Assembly: GCF_001646655.1 (NCBI RefSeq) | Contig: NZ_LPZN01000050.1 | Location: forward strand, 172,258 to 236,257 | Length of the DNA stretch: 64,000 nt | Direction of reading: 5' to 3' | Origin: Rhodococcus gordoniae | Lineage (GTDB): Bacteria > Actinomycetota > Actinomycetes > Mycobacteriales > Mycobacteriaceae | Part shown: positions 52,382-60,505 of the stretch, one piece after another | Position numbering within the stretch: the stretch's first letter is position 1 | Layout of the letters: every line of letters starts with the position of its first letter | Notes under the pieces: generated by a model | Told to the model about the DNA's origin: nothing | Seen by the model: the letters and a program-made list of their open reading frames with translations, nothing else | Database searches by the model: none | Position numbers and translations under genes: made by a program

Positions 52382-53049
52382 TGCGTTCCCCCGTCGTCCC
52401 GGGGAGCGGTGTCACTGCTCCCGGCCGGCGTGAGGGGGAGCAGTTCGCGCGCCCCTTCGGAGTTGCGGACGGCGAGCACCCGCTGGAAGACCGTGATCAC
52501 CGATCCGACGACGAGCAGCCACATCGCGATGTGGATCGCCCAGTCGAGGCCGAGTCCGGTGAGGCCCGCTCCCACGAGCACGATCACGAGCCGGTCGGGA
52601 CGCTCGATCAGGCCGCCGTCGGCGGACAGTCCGCTCGCCTCCGCGCGTGCCTTCGCATACGAGATGACCTGCGAGGTCACCAGACAGAGCAGGGTGGCGA
52701 CGAACAGCGGACGGCTCTGCTCGTGGTAGACCGCCCACCACGCGAGACCGGCGAAGATCGCGCCGTCGGCGATCCGGTCGCAGGTCGCGTCGAGGACCGC
52801 GCCGAACCGGGTTCCACCACCGCGGGCCCGCGCCATCGCGCCGTCGAGCATGTCGAACATCACGAACAGCCAGATGACCATCGCGCCCCAGAACAGGTAC
52901 CCCATGGGGAACAGGGTCACGGCGGCGGCGACCGTGGCGACGGTGCCGACCAGGGTGACCGCATCCGGAGTCAGGCCGGTGCGGATCAAGGCCTTACCGA
53001 GCGGCGCGGTGACCTTCGACACCGACGCACGCCCGAAGAAGCTCAGCAT
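52378..53049 (-). CDS. pgsA: Phosphatidylinositol phosphate synthase (CDP-alcohol phosphotransferase)
   Basis: 223-residue membrane enzyme that joins CDP-diacylglycerol and inositol 1-phosphate. The full CDP-OH-P signature is present: DMLDGAMARARGGGTRFG then AVLDATCDR (D-x2-D-G-x2-A-R-x8-G-x3-D-x3-D). About six membrane helices are visible (VGTVATVAAAVTLFPMGY, LFWGAMVIWLFVMF, LFVATLLCLVTSQVISY). ATG 53049. It supplies the lipid for PatA and PimA encoded next. Confidence 0.93.
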   Translation of the reverse strand: MLSFFGRASVSKVTAPLGKALIRTGLTPDAVTLVGTVATVAAAVTLFPMGYLFWGAMVIWLFVMFDMLDGAMARARGGGTRFGAVLDATCDRIADGAIFAGLAWWAVYHEQSRPLFVATLLCLVTSQVISYAKARAEASGLSADGGLIERPDRLVIVLVGAGLTGLGLDWAIHIAMWLLVVGSVITVFQRVLAVRNSEGARELLPLTPAGSSDTAPRDDGGTQ

Positions 53050-53194
53050 CCCGCGACCCCTGTCTTCCCGTCCGACCGTTGTGTCCGGAATCCGATCCTG
53101 CCACGAGTCGAGCCGAAGATGCGCGGGTGGCTCGCAGCAGATCTGCAGGCGACACCGGGGGTGCGCTGCGATCTCGCCGGCTCGGGACGCGCCC

Positions 53195-53779
53195 TCACTC
53201 GTCCCATGCCGAGGCGAGCAGCGCACGGGTGTCGCGCAGCAGCTGCACCATCACCTTCGACCCGCCGAGGACCGTGATGAAGTTGGCGTCGCCACCCCAG
53301 CGCGGCACGACGTGCAGGTGCAGATGTTCGGCCAGCGAACCTCCTGCCGCGGCACCGAGGTTCAGGCCCACGTTGAAGCCGTGCGGACGCGACACCCGCT
53401 TGATGACCCGAAGCGCACGCTGGGCGAACTGCATGAGCTCAGCGCTCTCGTCGGGCGTCAGATCCTCGAGATTGGCGACCCGGCGGTACGGCACGACCAT
53501 CAGGTGCCCCGGGTTGTACGGGTACAGATTGAGCACCGCGTACACCGTTTCGCCGCGAGCGACGACGAGACCTTCCTCGTCGGACATCTTCGGGATGTCG
53601 GTGAAGGGTTCGTACGGCTCGTCGCGACCTCGCGGGGACTCGGTGATGTACGACATCCGGTGCGGCGACCACAGGCGCTGCAGGTGGTCGGACTCCCCCA
53701 CACCGCGATCGACCATCGACGCGGGACTGTCGTCGGTCGCGGGGATGTCGGCCGGCCCCGGAGTGCGATCGCCCGTCAC
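53195..53779 (-). CDS. HIT-domain hydrolase/phosphorylase (Ap4A-type)
   Basis: 194 residues from GTG 53779, overlapping the thrS stop. The histidine triad is [11 protein letters not shown], preceded by [20 protein letters not shown] and [20 protein letters not shown] (split at the triad). The N-terminal 40 residues are disordered; ATG at MVDRGVG is an alternative start. The mycobacterial counterpart at this position is an Ap4A phosphorylase, so diadenosine polyphosphate cleavage is likely. Placed after a synthetase gene, it may remove Ap4A made as a by-product. Confidence 0.9.
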   Translation of the reverse strand: MTGDRTPGPADIPATDDSPASMVDRGVGESDHLQRLWSPHRMSYITESPRGRDEPYEPFTDIPKMSDEEGLVVARGETVYAVLNLYPYNPGHLMVVPYRRVANLEDLTPDESAELMQFAQRALRVIKRVSRPHGFNVGLNLGAAAGGSLAEHLHLHVVPRWGGDANFITVLGGSKVMVQLLRDTRALLASAWDE

Positions 53780-55842
53780 GACGTGCTGCCTTCCCCACCG
53801 GAACCGACGAGCTCGGCGGTGGGCGAGGCGTTCTCGCGGCGGCGGACCCATTCGGTCACGATCCGCACGGCCTCGTCGACCGGCACGCCGTTGACCTGCG
53901 TGCCGTCGCGGAAACGGAAGCTGACCGCGCCCGCCGCGACGTCGCGCTCACCGGCGAGCAGCATGAACGGCACCTTCTGCGTGGTGTGGGTGCGGATCTT
54001 CTTCTGCATACGGTCGTCGGAGACGTCGACCTCGGCCCGGATCCCCTGAGCCTTCAGCTTGCCCACGACGTCGAACAAGTGGTCCTCGAAGTCCGCGGCC
54101 ACAGGAATGCCCACGACCTGGACGGGCGAGAGCCACGCCGGGAAGGCACCGGCGTAGTGCTCGGTGAGCACGCCGAAGAACCTCTCGATCGACCCGAAGA
54201 GCGCCCGGTGGATCATGACGGGCCGGTGTTTCGCCCCGTCGGTGCCGGTGTACTCGAGCTCGAATCGCTCCGGCAGATTGAAGTCGAGCTGGATCGTCGA
54301 CATCTGCCAGCTGCGACCCAAGGCGTCCTTGACCTGCACCGAGATCTTCGGACCGTAGAAGGCCGCACCGCCCGGATCCGGGACGAGGTGCAGACCCGAG
54401 GCCTCGGCGACCTCACGCAGGGTGTCGGTCGCGACGTCCCACAACTCGTCGCTGCCGACGAACTTCTTGGGATTCTTCGTCGACAGTTCGAGGTAGTAGT
54501 CGTCGAGCCCGTAGTCCTTCAGCAGGTCGAGGATGAACTTCAGGACGCTGGTGAGCTCGTCGCGCATCTGCTCCGGGGTGCAGAAGATGTGCGCGTCGTC
54601 CTGCGTCATGCCGCGCACACGGGTGAGTCCGTGGATCACACCGGACTTCTCGTAGCGGTAGACGGATCCGAACTCGAACATGCGAAGCGGCAGCTCGCGG
54701 TACGAGCGGCCTCGCGACCGGAAGATCAGGTCGTGCATCGGGCAGTTCATCGGCTTGAGGTAGTAGTCCTGACCCGGCTTGCGAACCGTGCCGTCCTCGT
54801 TGAGCTCCTCGTCGATGTGCATCGCCGGGAACATGCCGTCGCGGTACCAGTCGAGGTGACCGGAGACCTCGTAGAGGTGGCCCTTGGTGATGTGCGGCGA
54901 GTACACGAACTCGTAGCCGGCCTCGACGTGGCGCTGACGCGAGTAGTTCTCCATCTCCTGGCGGATGATGCCGCCCTTCGGATGGAAGACCGGCAGTCCC
55001 GAGCCGAGCTCGTCGGGAAACGAGAACAGGTCGAGTTCGGTGCCGAGCTTGCGGTGGTCGCGGCGCTCGGCCTCGGCGAGGAGTTCGAGGTGCTCGTCGA
55101 GCGCCTCGGTGGACTCCCAGGCCGTGCCGTAGATGCGCTGCAGGCCGGCGTTGTCCTGGTCGCCGCGCCAGTACGCCGCGGAACTGCGCGTGAGCTTGAA
55201 CGCCGGGATGAACTTGGTGGTGGGCACGTGCGGGCCGCGGCACAGGTCCTTCCAGACGAGCTCACCCGTGCGGGGGTTGAGGTTGTCGTAGATGGTCAGT
55301 TCCTTGCCGCCGACCTCCATCACCTCGGGGTCGTCGATGCCCGACTTGTCGTCGATGAGTTCGAGTTTGAAGGGTTCGTCCTTCAATTCCTCGCGGGCGT
55401 CCTCGAGGCTGTCGACGACGCGACGCGAGAAGCGCTGGGCATCCTTGACGATCTTCTTCATCCGCTTCTCGAGCTTCGCGAGGTCTTCCGGCGTGAAGGG
55501 ACGCTCGACCTGGAAGTCGTAGTAGAAGCCGTCGCGGATGGGCGGGCCGATGCCGAGCTTCGCCTCCGGGAACTCCTGCTGCACGGCCTGTGCGAGCACG
55601 TGGGCGGCGGAGTGGCGGATGACGCTGCGGCCGTCCTCCGTGTCGGCGCCGACGGCCTCGACCTCGACGTCCGATTCCGGCGTCCACGAAAGATCGTGCA
55701 GCGTGCCTTCGGAGTCGCGGACGACCACGATCGTCTCGGGTCCCTTGGTGGGCAGACCCGCGTCACGGACCGCCGCGCCCGCAGTGGTCCCCGCGGGCAC
55801 CCGGACGATCGTGGCTGGTTTCGCGGATGCGGGCGTGGTCAC
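53776..55842 (-). CDS. thrS: Threonyl-tRNA synthetase
   Basis: 688-residue class II synthetase. N-terminal TGS-like region ([19 protein letters not shown]), editing-type second domain with [20 protein letters not shown] (split [12 protein letters not shown]), then the catalytic core with [36 protein letters not shown] and [14 protein letters not shown]. The C-terminal anticodon-binding domain has [23 protein letters not shown] 55842 starts the conserved part. It leads the operon HIT-pgsA-patA-pimA-NUDIX. No T-box was seen upstream. Confidence 0.96.
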   Translation of the reverse strand: MTTPASAKPATIVRVPAGTTAGAAVRDAGLPTKGPETIVVVRDSEGTLHDLSWTPESDVEVEAVGADTEDGRSVIRHSAAHVLAQAVQQEFPEAKLGIGPPIRDGFYYDFQVERPFTPEDLAKLEKRMKKIVKDAQRFSRRVVDSLEDAREELKDEPFKLELIDDKSGIDDPEVMEVGGKELTIYDNLNPRTGELVWKDLCRGPHVPTTKFIPAFKLTRSSAAYWRGDQDNAGLQRIYGTAWESTEALDEHLELLAEAERRDHRKLGTELDLFSFPDELGSGLPVFHPKGGIIRQEMENYSRQRHVEAGYEFVYSPHITKGHLYEVSGHLDWYRDGMFPAMHIDEELNEDGTVRKPGQDYYLKPMNCPMHDLIFRSRGRSYRELPLRMFEFGSVYRYEKSGVIHGLTRVRGMTQDDAHIFCTPEQMRDELTSVLKFILDLLKDYGLDDYYLELSTKNPKKFVGSDELWDVATDTLREVAEASGLHLVPDPGGAAFYGPKISVQVKDALGRSWQMSTIQLDFNLPERFELEYTGTDGAKHRPVMIHRALFGSIERFFGVLTEHYAGAFPAWLSPVQVVGIPVAADFEDHLFDVVGKLKAQGIRAEVDVSDDRMQKKIRTHTTQKVPFMLLAGERDVAAGAVSFRFRDGTQVNGVPVDEAVRIVTEWVRRRENASPTAELVGSGGEGSTS

Positions 55843-55984
55843 TGTGACGGACTCCTCGGCTCGATGCCTGATACGTGGTCGTCGCCGGGCGCGTGCTGCG
55901 GTCGACGATCGCGAGCACACGGCAACTTCATCATGCTATCGACATCCGCCCGGGCAGCGAACACAGGGAGCCGAGCGGAGAAAC

Positions 55985-56599
55985 TCAGAGGTGGTTGAGA
56001 CCCGTCAGCACCCGTTCGAGCAGTTCGACGTTCGGTCCCACCTTGTCGGCCGTGCGGTGCACGGTGATCTCGCCGGTCGCGGCGAGATCGCCGACCAGCA
56101 CCCGGGCGACACCGAGCGGAATCCGGGCCAGTGCCGCGATCTCCATGATCGATCGGGGTTGGGCGCACAACGTCAGGACGAGGCGATGCTCGTCCATCGC
56201 CGGACCGGACTCACTGCCCATCGCGGAGGGGACGGCCGACACGAGCGCTTCGAGAGGCAATTCGACCTCGGCTCGGGTGCGTCCCCCGCTCCGCACGAAC
56301 GGGCGCACGAACGACGACGTCTCTGGCTGGTTCATGTCCTCGATTCCCACACTGGTCCCGGTGCCCGCAATCCGGTCGGCCGACCGCGCTGCGTGGATCT
56401 GCTGCGCCCCCTCGACCGATCGCGTTGCGGGCCGGCTCACCTCGGTGGCCGCGACCTCGTCGACGACGAGGTCCGGCTCGTGGTGATTCCGTACCGGCAC
56501 GGCGTGATCCGCCGGCCGCCGACGTCGACGGGACCGACCGGATCCGAATCTCGCACCGGTCGCCCCCACGACCGGCCATTCGCTGTCCGCAACGCTCAT
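55985..56599 (-). CDS. Orphan DUF742 (CvnC-type) protein
   Basis: 204 residues. The C-terminal half, about 95-200, is a DUF742 domain: SFVRPFVRSGGRTRAEVELP, DEHRLVLTLCAQPRSIMEIA and ALARIPLGVARVLVGDLAAT. The N-terminal 85 residues are basic and disordered (GSGRSRRRRRPADH). ATG 56599 has GAGGAGG upstream; the internal ATG 56335 (MNQPETSS) has a poor site. DUF742 proteins usually sit in conservons with a sensor kinase, a roadblock protein and a small GTPase. None of these is adjacent here. Confidence 0.8.
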   Translation of the reverse strand: MSVADSEWPVVGATGARFGSGRSRRRRRPADHAVPVRNHHEPDLVVDEVAATEVSRPATRSVEGAQQIHAARSADRIAGTGTSVGIEDMNQPETSSFVRPFVRSGGRTRAEVELPLEALVSAVPSAMGSESGPAMDEHRLVLTLCAQPRSIMEIAALARIPLGVARVLVGDLAATGEITVHRTADKVGPNVELLERVLTGLNHL

Positions 56600-56793
56600 C
56601 CGGACGTGTCCTCCTCGACGACCACGATCCTGCCATCACTACGCACACTTCGGCCACAAGCACCACAGCTGTGCCCCCCCACGCCACCTGTGGACGAGGC
56701 CCACGCGGACCGTTGGGTTCGAAGGAATATGCGCGCGCGGGCAGCCGGCCGACCGGGCGCCACGCACGCGCTCCACGATGTCATCCGGGTACG

Positions 56794-56822
56794 AAAAAAG
56801 GCACCCTGGTAAGGGTGCCTTT
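56794..56822 (-). terminator. Rho-independent terminator of tRNA-Val(CAC)
   Basis: On the minus strand AAAGGCACCCT pairs with AGGGTGCCTTT (56812-56822 and 56797-56807) around a 4-nt loop and runs into six T residues (56794-56799). It lies about 20 bp after the tRNA 3' end. Confidence 0.9.
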
Positions 56823-56841
56823 CGTCACTGTCGATCTCTGT

Positions 56842-56912
56842 GGTCCCGGCTGGGATCGAACCAGCGACCTCCCCGGTGTGAACGGGACGCTCTTCCACTG
56901 AGCCACGGGACC
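56842..56912 (-). tRNA. tRNA-Val (anticodon CAC)
   Basis: A 71-nt cloverleaf: acceptor GGTCCCG/CGGGACC, D stem GCTC/GAGC, anticodon stem TCCCG/CGGGG with loop TTCACAC (CAC reads GUG), and T arm GCTGG-TTCGATC-CCAGC. CCA is not encoded. A terminator follows and a small hairpin (56915-56930) lies just upstream. Confidence 0.95.
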
Positions 56913-57266
56913 GGGCCGCTTCGCAGCGGCTCGAACGAGATGGAACACTAACACGCTCCCGTCATGAAGACGAATCGCCTGGTCGCGGCATTTCCGACCG
57001 CAGCCTCACGCGCGTGCACGCGAGCGGGATGTCGGCCCTCGGACACCGGAGGGGGTCGGACGGACCGTCCCCGGTCCGAGACACCGAGAGGGCGCGACAG
57101 CCGGCCCCCGGAGCCCCAGCGACGCCCGCCGAAGGGGTCATCGGCCGGTCATCTTCGCGAAATCTGCCGGTTTTCTGCCGTTGACCTGCGGATTTGTGCG
57201 TTTCGTAGATGCTCGGCTACTGTTTTGAACCGCACCACGGAGAGCACGACGCCGAGCGGTGCGAAT
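56913..57266. other. Intergenic region between divergent tRNA transcription units
   Basis: About 350 bp with no convincing gene. It begins with a hairpin GCCGCT-TCGC-AGCGGC (56915-56930) next to tRNA-Val(CAC) and must contain promoters for that tRNA and for the plus-strand cluster. The last 100 bp are richer in T. Confidence 0.6.
57194..57223 (+). promoter_or_regulatory. Candidate promoter of the plus-strand tRNA cluster
   Basis: TTGTGC (57194-57199) and TACTGT (57218-57223) are spaced 18 bp, about 43 bp before the first tRNA. A TTGACC at 57181 with TAGATG at 57206 (19-bp spacing) is an alternative. Confidence 0.4.
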
Positions 57267-57339
57267 GCGGATGTAGCGCAGCTGGTAGCGCATCACCTTG
57301 CCAAGGTGAGGGTCGCGGGTTCGAATCCCGTCATCCGCT
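57267..57339 (+). tRNA. tRNA-Gly (anticodon GCC), copy 1
   Basis: A 73-nt cloverleaf with acceptor GCGGATG/CATCCGC, anticodon arm CACCTTGCCAAGGTG (loop TTGCCAA, anticodon GCC) and T arm CGGG-TTCGAAT-CCCG. Identical to the second copy at 57562. CCA is not encoded in this copy. Confidence 0.96.
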
Positions 57340-57364
57340 CGAGAGGTTGGACTCGACCTTTTAC

Positions 57365-57435
57365 GGTGGAGTGGCCGAGTGGTGAGGCAACGGCCTGCAA
57401 AGCCGTGCACACGGGTTCGATTCCCGTCTCCACCT
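57365..57435 (+). tRNA. tRNA-Cys (anticodon GCA)
   Basis: A 71-nt cloverleaf: acceptor GGTGGAG/CTCCACC, anticodon arm CGGCCTGCAAAGCCG (loop CTGCAAA, anticodon GCA), T arm ACGGG-TTCGATT-CCCGT. It ends one base before the next tRNA begins, so the two must be cut from one precursor. Confidence 0.96.
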
Positions 57436-57436
57436 C

Positions 57437-57511
57437 GCGCGATTAGCTCAGCGGGAGAGCGCTTCCCTGACACGGAAGAGGTCACTGGTTCAATCCCAGT
57501 ATCGCGCACCA
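57437..57511 (+). tRNA. tRNA-Val (anticodon GAC), copy 1
   Basis: Acceptor GCGCGAT/ATCGCGC, anticodon arm CTTCCCTGACACGGAAG (loop CTGACAC, anticodon GAC), T arm ACTGG-TTCAATC-CCAGT. Discriminator A at 57508 is followed by an encoded CCA (57509-57511). The body is identical to copy 2. Confidence 0.96.
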
Positions 57512-57561
57512 GGTTCGACCAGCACGTGGGTCGATCCGGTTCACCGAAAGAACGTGCACAT

Positions 57562-57637
57562 GCGGATGTAGCGCAGCTGGTAGCGCATCACCTTGCCAAG
57601 GTGAGGGTCGCGGGTTCGAATCCCGTCATCCGCTCCA
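57562..57637 (+). tRNA. tRNA-Gly (anticodon GCC), copy 2
   Basis: Same 73-nt sequence as copy 1, here followed by an encoded CCA (57635-57637). About 50 bp of unrelated spacer separates it from the previous tRNA. Confidence 0.96.
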
Positions 57638-57657
57638 CTCCGGCGATCACGATGCCG

Positions 57658-57729
57658 GCGCGATTAGCTCAGCGGGAGAGCGCTTCCCTGACACGGAAGA
57701 GGTCACTGGTTCAATCCCAGTATCGCGCA
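57658..57729 (+). tRNA. tRNA-Val (anticodon GAC), copy 2
   Basis: Same 72-nt sequence as copy 1, followed by CAG, so CCA is not fully encoded. It is the last tRNA of the cluster, just before a strong terminator. Confidence 0.96.
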
Positions 57730-57734
57730 CAGAA

Positions 57735-57773
57735 GATGAAGGCCCCCTTCGAATTTCGAAGGGGGCCTTCATC
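57735..57773. terminator. Long hairpin terminator after the tRNA cluster
   Basis: A 39-nt near-perfect palindrome: 57735-57753 is the reverse complement of 57755-57773 around one T (the core is AAGGCCCCCTTCGAA). It lies between the tRNA cluster and the convergent LeuA-domain gene and can serve both. Confidence 0.85.
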
Positions 57774-57857
57774 CGTTCGGGCCGGGATCCGGACCGGCGG
57801 CGGGCCGGAGCGCGGGTGATCCGGTGCGGAGGCACTCCCCGCACCGGACGGGGCGCG

Positions 57858-58355
57858 TCATGCGCCGAGCTTGTTGATCCCCGCGACCATCGCTCGCAGC
57901 GACGACTCGTTGCCGGTCTCACCCGTGCCCATCACCCATGTCGTGTGCTCGCCGGAACGGCACAGCAGGAAGGTCGCGGACATCTCGCCGAGGTCGTACC
58001 GATGGAACGACAGGATCTCGATGTTCAGCCCGAGGTCGTACAGCATCGCAGTCATCGCGGCGATCGGTCCGCAGGTCGTGGCGGATGCGGTGTGGATCGT
58101 ATCGCCGATCGCGATGGTCGCCTCGAATGCGCTGCGACCCGCCCCCAGGGCGGTTGCCGACCAGCCACCGAGCCTGACGGGGCCGGGCCGGCCGCCGTAA
58201 GCGGATTCGAACTCCGCCCAGGTCATGCCGGTGGTTTCCTCGCGCAATCCCCGAGGAAGTGCACGCCCGTATCGGGCGAGGAACGGATCGGTGGCGCCCG
58301 TGGCGCCGAAAGGGAACATCGGAGCAGATCCGGAGGAAGGGGTGAAGGCGTTCAT
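57858..58355 (-). CDS. Stand-alone LeuA-type (2-isopropylmalate synthase) regulatory domain
   Basis: 165 residues resembling only the C-terminal allosteric domain of actinobacterial LeuA. A short N-terminus (MNAFTPSSGSAPMFPFG) leads to RYGRALPRGLREETTGMTW, then the beta-alpha-beta repeats SAFEATIAIGDTIHTASATT with CGPIAAMTAMLYDLGLNIEI, and finally YDLGEMSATFLLCRSGEH and NESSLRAMVAGINKLGA. There is no TIM-barrel catalytic domain and no remnant of one upstream. Leucine binding is plausible. Expression is governed by an attenuator with a Val/Leu leader peptide (58377-58508), which ties it to branched-chain amino acid supply. Start is ATG 58355. Confidence 0.75.
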   Translation of the reverse strand: MNAFTPSSGSAPMFPFGATGATDPFLARYGRALPRGLREETTGMTWAEFESAYGGRPGPVRLGGWSATALGAGRSAFEATIAIGDTIHTASATTCGPIAAMTAMLYDLGLNIEILSFHRYDLGEMSATFLLCRSGEHTTWVMGTGETGNESSLRAMVAGINKLGA

Positions 58356-58376
58356 CGTTCGTAGTGGTCTTCCACG

Positions 58377-58439
58377 AGAAGGAAGGACCGACGCGTAGCT
58401 CAACGACCCGCAGCGAGGGGTCGGTCCGAATCAGACCCC
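58377..58439 (-). promoter_or_regulatory. Ribosome-mediated attenuator: terminator and antiterminator
   Basis: On the minus strand GGACCGAC (58427-58420) can pair with GTCGGTCC (58392-58385), followed by TTCCTTCT: a terminator. GACCCC (58422-58417), overlapping the terminator's left arm, can instead pair with GGGGTC (58439-58434) inside the leader peptide gene, or with GGGTC (58409-58405). These exclusive pairings are the layout of a translation-coupled attenuator. Confidence 0.65.
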
Positions 58440-58472
58440 GCTACGGCGGTGAACTACGAGTACGCGCTTCAT
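58431..58472 (-). CDS. Leader peptide of the LeuA-domain attenuator
   Basis: A 13-residue ORF, MKRVLVVHRRSGV, with consecutive Val-Leu-Val-Val codons (GTA CTC GTA GTT). It resembles in size and composition the branched-chain leader peptides described for actinobacterial ilv and leu genes. Its ATG lies 7 bp after a TACCGT -10 box, so it is probably translated from a leaderless mRNA. Its last codons form one arm of the antiterminator. Confidence 0.65.
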   Translation of the reverse strand: MKRVLVVHRRSGV

Positions 58473-58479
58473 AGCCGCG

Positions 58480-58508
58480 ACGGTACAACGCACCGACATT
58501 TCGTGCAA
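58480..58508 (-). promoter_or_regulatory. Promoter of the LeuA-domain gene
   Basis: On the minus strand TTGCAC (58508-58503) and TACCGT (58485-58480) are separated by 17 bp. Seven bases after the -10 is the leader peptide ATG at 58472. Confidence 0.6.
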
Positions 58509-58731
58509 GTCGCACGCACGAACTCGTGTGACGCAACCGTGACCGCCCTGGCTGGAACCTGAGGGATCCCTCATGTAGCGTGGATGGTGCCATCCCCCCG
58601 ATGGTGTCGAACCCCAGCCATGACCCCCCATCCAAGGCTGGGGTTCAGCCATATCCGGGCCCTTCTCCGCATCGCATCGGTCCTGCGGGGCGTGTGCCGA
58701 ATCGTGTCGTCCGGGTGCTTCACTGGTGTGC

Positions 58732-59283
58732 ATGTCCATGCCACCACTCGAAGAAGCGGTCTCCGTCGACGAGGCGGGAATCTGGGATGCCGAAGCGATC
58801 GCTCAGGTTGCAGCGGCCACCTTCCCGCTCGCCTGCCCTCCGGATGCCGCCGAGGACGACATCGCCGAGTTCATCGAGCGAACCCTCAGTGCGGAAAAGT
58901 TCGCCGAGTACCTGTCGTCTTCCGAACGCATCGTCCTCGAGGCGCGCGCGGGCGGTGAGATCGTCGGTTATCTGATGGCAGTGGACGCCGCCCCCGAGGA
59001 TCCCGCGATCGACGCCGTGATCACGGCGCGGCCGGCGATCGAGATCAGCAAGCTGTATGTGATGCCGGGTCATCACGGCGCCGGAGTGTCCACGGCGCTC
59101 ATGGAGGCGATCGTCGCGCGAGCTCGTGCGCTCGGGCGGGCCGGACTGTGGCTCGGAGTCAATCAGGAGAACACGCGCGCCCGTCGCTTCTACGAGAAAC
59201 AGGGATTCGTGGCGGTGGGCACGCGCACGTTCGTGGTGGGCGCACGGACACACGACGATTTCGTCATGCAGCGCGCCCTGTGA
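58732..59283 (+). CDS. GNAT-family N-acetyltransferase
   Basis: 183 residues from ATG 58732 (GTG 58726 also possible). The acetyl-CoA motif region is EISKLYVMPGHHGAGVSTALMEA, quoted as EISKLYVMPGHHGAGVSTAL, a variant of the Q/RxxGxG/A loop, followed by GLWLGVNQENTRARRFYEKQ and GFVAVGTRTFVVG. An acidic helical N-terminus (DAAEDDIAEFIERTLSAEKF) may bind the acceptor. The substrate is unknown. Its place next to zapE is conserved in mycobacteria. Confidence 0.88.
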   Translation: MSMPPLEEAVSVDEAGIWDAEAIAQVAAATFPLACPPDAAEDDIAEFIERTLSAEKFAEYLSSSERIVLEARAGGEIVGYLMAVDAAPEDPAIDAVITARPAIEISKLYVMPGHHGAGVSTALMEAIVARARALGRAGLWLGVNQENTRARRFYEKQGFVAVGTRTFVVGARTHDDFVMQRAL

Positions 59284-59326
59284 CGGGCGAGGGACCCCGG
59301 CGAGCGGGTGCGCGCCGGGTTCCCGA

Positions 59327-60340
59327 TCAGCCCGCGGCGACCTCGAAGCGGGACAGTGCCAGCAGACGGGACGTCGCGCGCAGGTACTTCTTGCGGTAAC
59401 CACCGGCGAGCATCTCGGGCGTGAAGATCTCGTCGAGCTTGGCTCCGGAGACCGTCACCGGGATGCTCGCGTCGTACATCCGGTCGGCGAGGACCACCAG
59501 ACGCAGAGCCACCGACTGGTCCTTCGCGGGGTGGACGCCTTCGAGGAAGACCGCGGGGACACCCTCGACGAGTTTGCCGTAGCGGGAGGGATGCAGGGTG
59601 CTCAGGTGCGCGCACAGTTCGTCGAAATCGTCGAGCGTGGCACCCGGAATCGTGTCGGCGCGCTCCACCAGCTCGGCCGAATCGACCGGGTCGGGCGCGG
59701 GCGGCAGGTCGCGGTGACGGTAATCGGGACCGTCGACGCGGAGCGTCTCGAAGATGGACGCGAGCTTCTTGATCTCGCGAAGGAAGTCCTGGGCCGCGAA
59801 CCGGCCCTCGCCGAGCTGGCCGGGCAGCGTGTTGGAGGTCGCGACGATCGAGACCCCGCGGGCCGACAGTTCGGTCAGCAGACGGGAGACGAGCATGGTG
59901 TCGCCCGGATCGTCGAGCTCGAACTCGTCGATGCACAGCACGCTGTGATTCGACAGTTCTTCGACGGCCTTGTTGAACCCGAGGGCACCGACCACGTGGG
60001 TGAGTTCGACGAAGGTGCCGAAGGCCTTGGGTGCGGGTGCGCTGTGGAAGATCGAGGCGAGCAGGTGGGTCTTGCCCACGCCGAAGCCGCCGTCGAGATA
60101 GAGACCGGCACCCTGCGGCTGGGAGCGGCGACCGAACAGTCCCCGCTTGCCGCCGCGGATCTTCCCGATCTTGCCGACGAACTCCGCGGCGGTCGTCACC
60201 GCGGCCGCCTGGCTCGGTTCGTTGGGATCGGGAATGTACGACTCGAAGCTCACCTCGTCGAACATCGCGGGGGGCACCATCTGCGCCACCAACTGGTCTG
60301 CAGGCACCACCGGATTGCGATCGACGAGACGTTCGTGCAT
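59327..60340 (-). CDS. zapE: ZapE/AFG1-family cell division ATPase
   Basis: 337-residue AAA-type ATPase. The family N-terminus VPPAMFDEVSFESYIPDP is followed by Walker A LYLDGGFGVGKTHLLASIFH, Walker B VLCIDEFELDDPGDTMLV and sensor VSIVATSNTLPGQLGEGRF. The C-terminal domain contains VALRLVVLADRMYDASIPV. In E. coli ZapE acts at the Z-ring under stress; the actinobacterial role is inferred. ATG 60340 (MHERLVDRNP) is preferred over 60364. Confidence 0.92.
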   Translation of the reverse strand: MHERLVDRNPVVPADQLVAQMVPPAMFDEVSFESYIPDPNEPSQAAAVTTAAEFVGKIGKIRGGKRGLFGRRSQPQGAGLYLDGGFGVGKTHLLASIFHSAPAPKAFGTFVELTHVVGALGFNKAVEELSNHSVLCIDEFELDDPGDTMLVSRLLTELSARGVSIVATSNTLPGQLGEGRFAAQDFLREIKKLASIFETLRVDGPDYRHRDLPPAPDPVDSAELVERADTIPGATLDDFDELCAHLSTLHPSRYGKLVEGVPAVFLEGVHPAKDQSVALRLVVLADRMYDASIPVTVSGAKLDEIFTPEMLAGGYRKKYLRATSRLLALSRFEVAAG

Positions 60341-60505
60341 CAGCCCAGGGTACGACCGCATCATGCTCGAATCCTCACCCGAATCCGGAATGCGACCTAC
60401 TTCACACGGCGTTCACCCCGCCGTCACGCTGCGGGAGGATACTTCCGGTCGGGCCGTCCACCACCGGTTGCACGCCGTCGTGGCCGAACCTGGCAGGCTG
60501 TGCGC

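Larger units (their letters stand above)
58356..58731. other. Divergent intergenic region with attenuator and palindromes
   Basis: About 375 bp between the LeuA-domain gene (minus) and the GNAT gene (plus). The left third is the attenuator. The centre holds three palindromes: GAGGGATCCCTC (58561-58572), GGATGG-TG-CCATCC (58582-58595) and an 11-bp stem GAACCCCAGCC/GGCTGGGGTTC (58609-58646). No further gene was recognised. Confidence 0.7.

Noticed and set aside
57267..57729. tRNA cluster as a possible integration site
   Set aside because: No integrase, direct repeat of a tRNA 3' end beyond the duplicated tRNAs themselves, or foreign gene block lies beside it.
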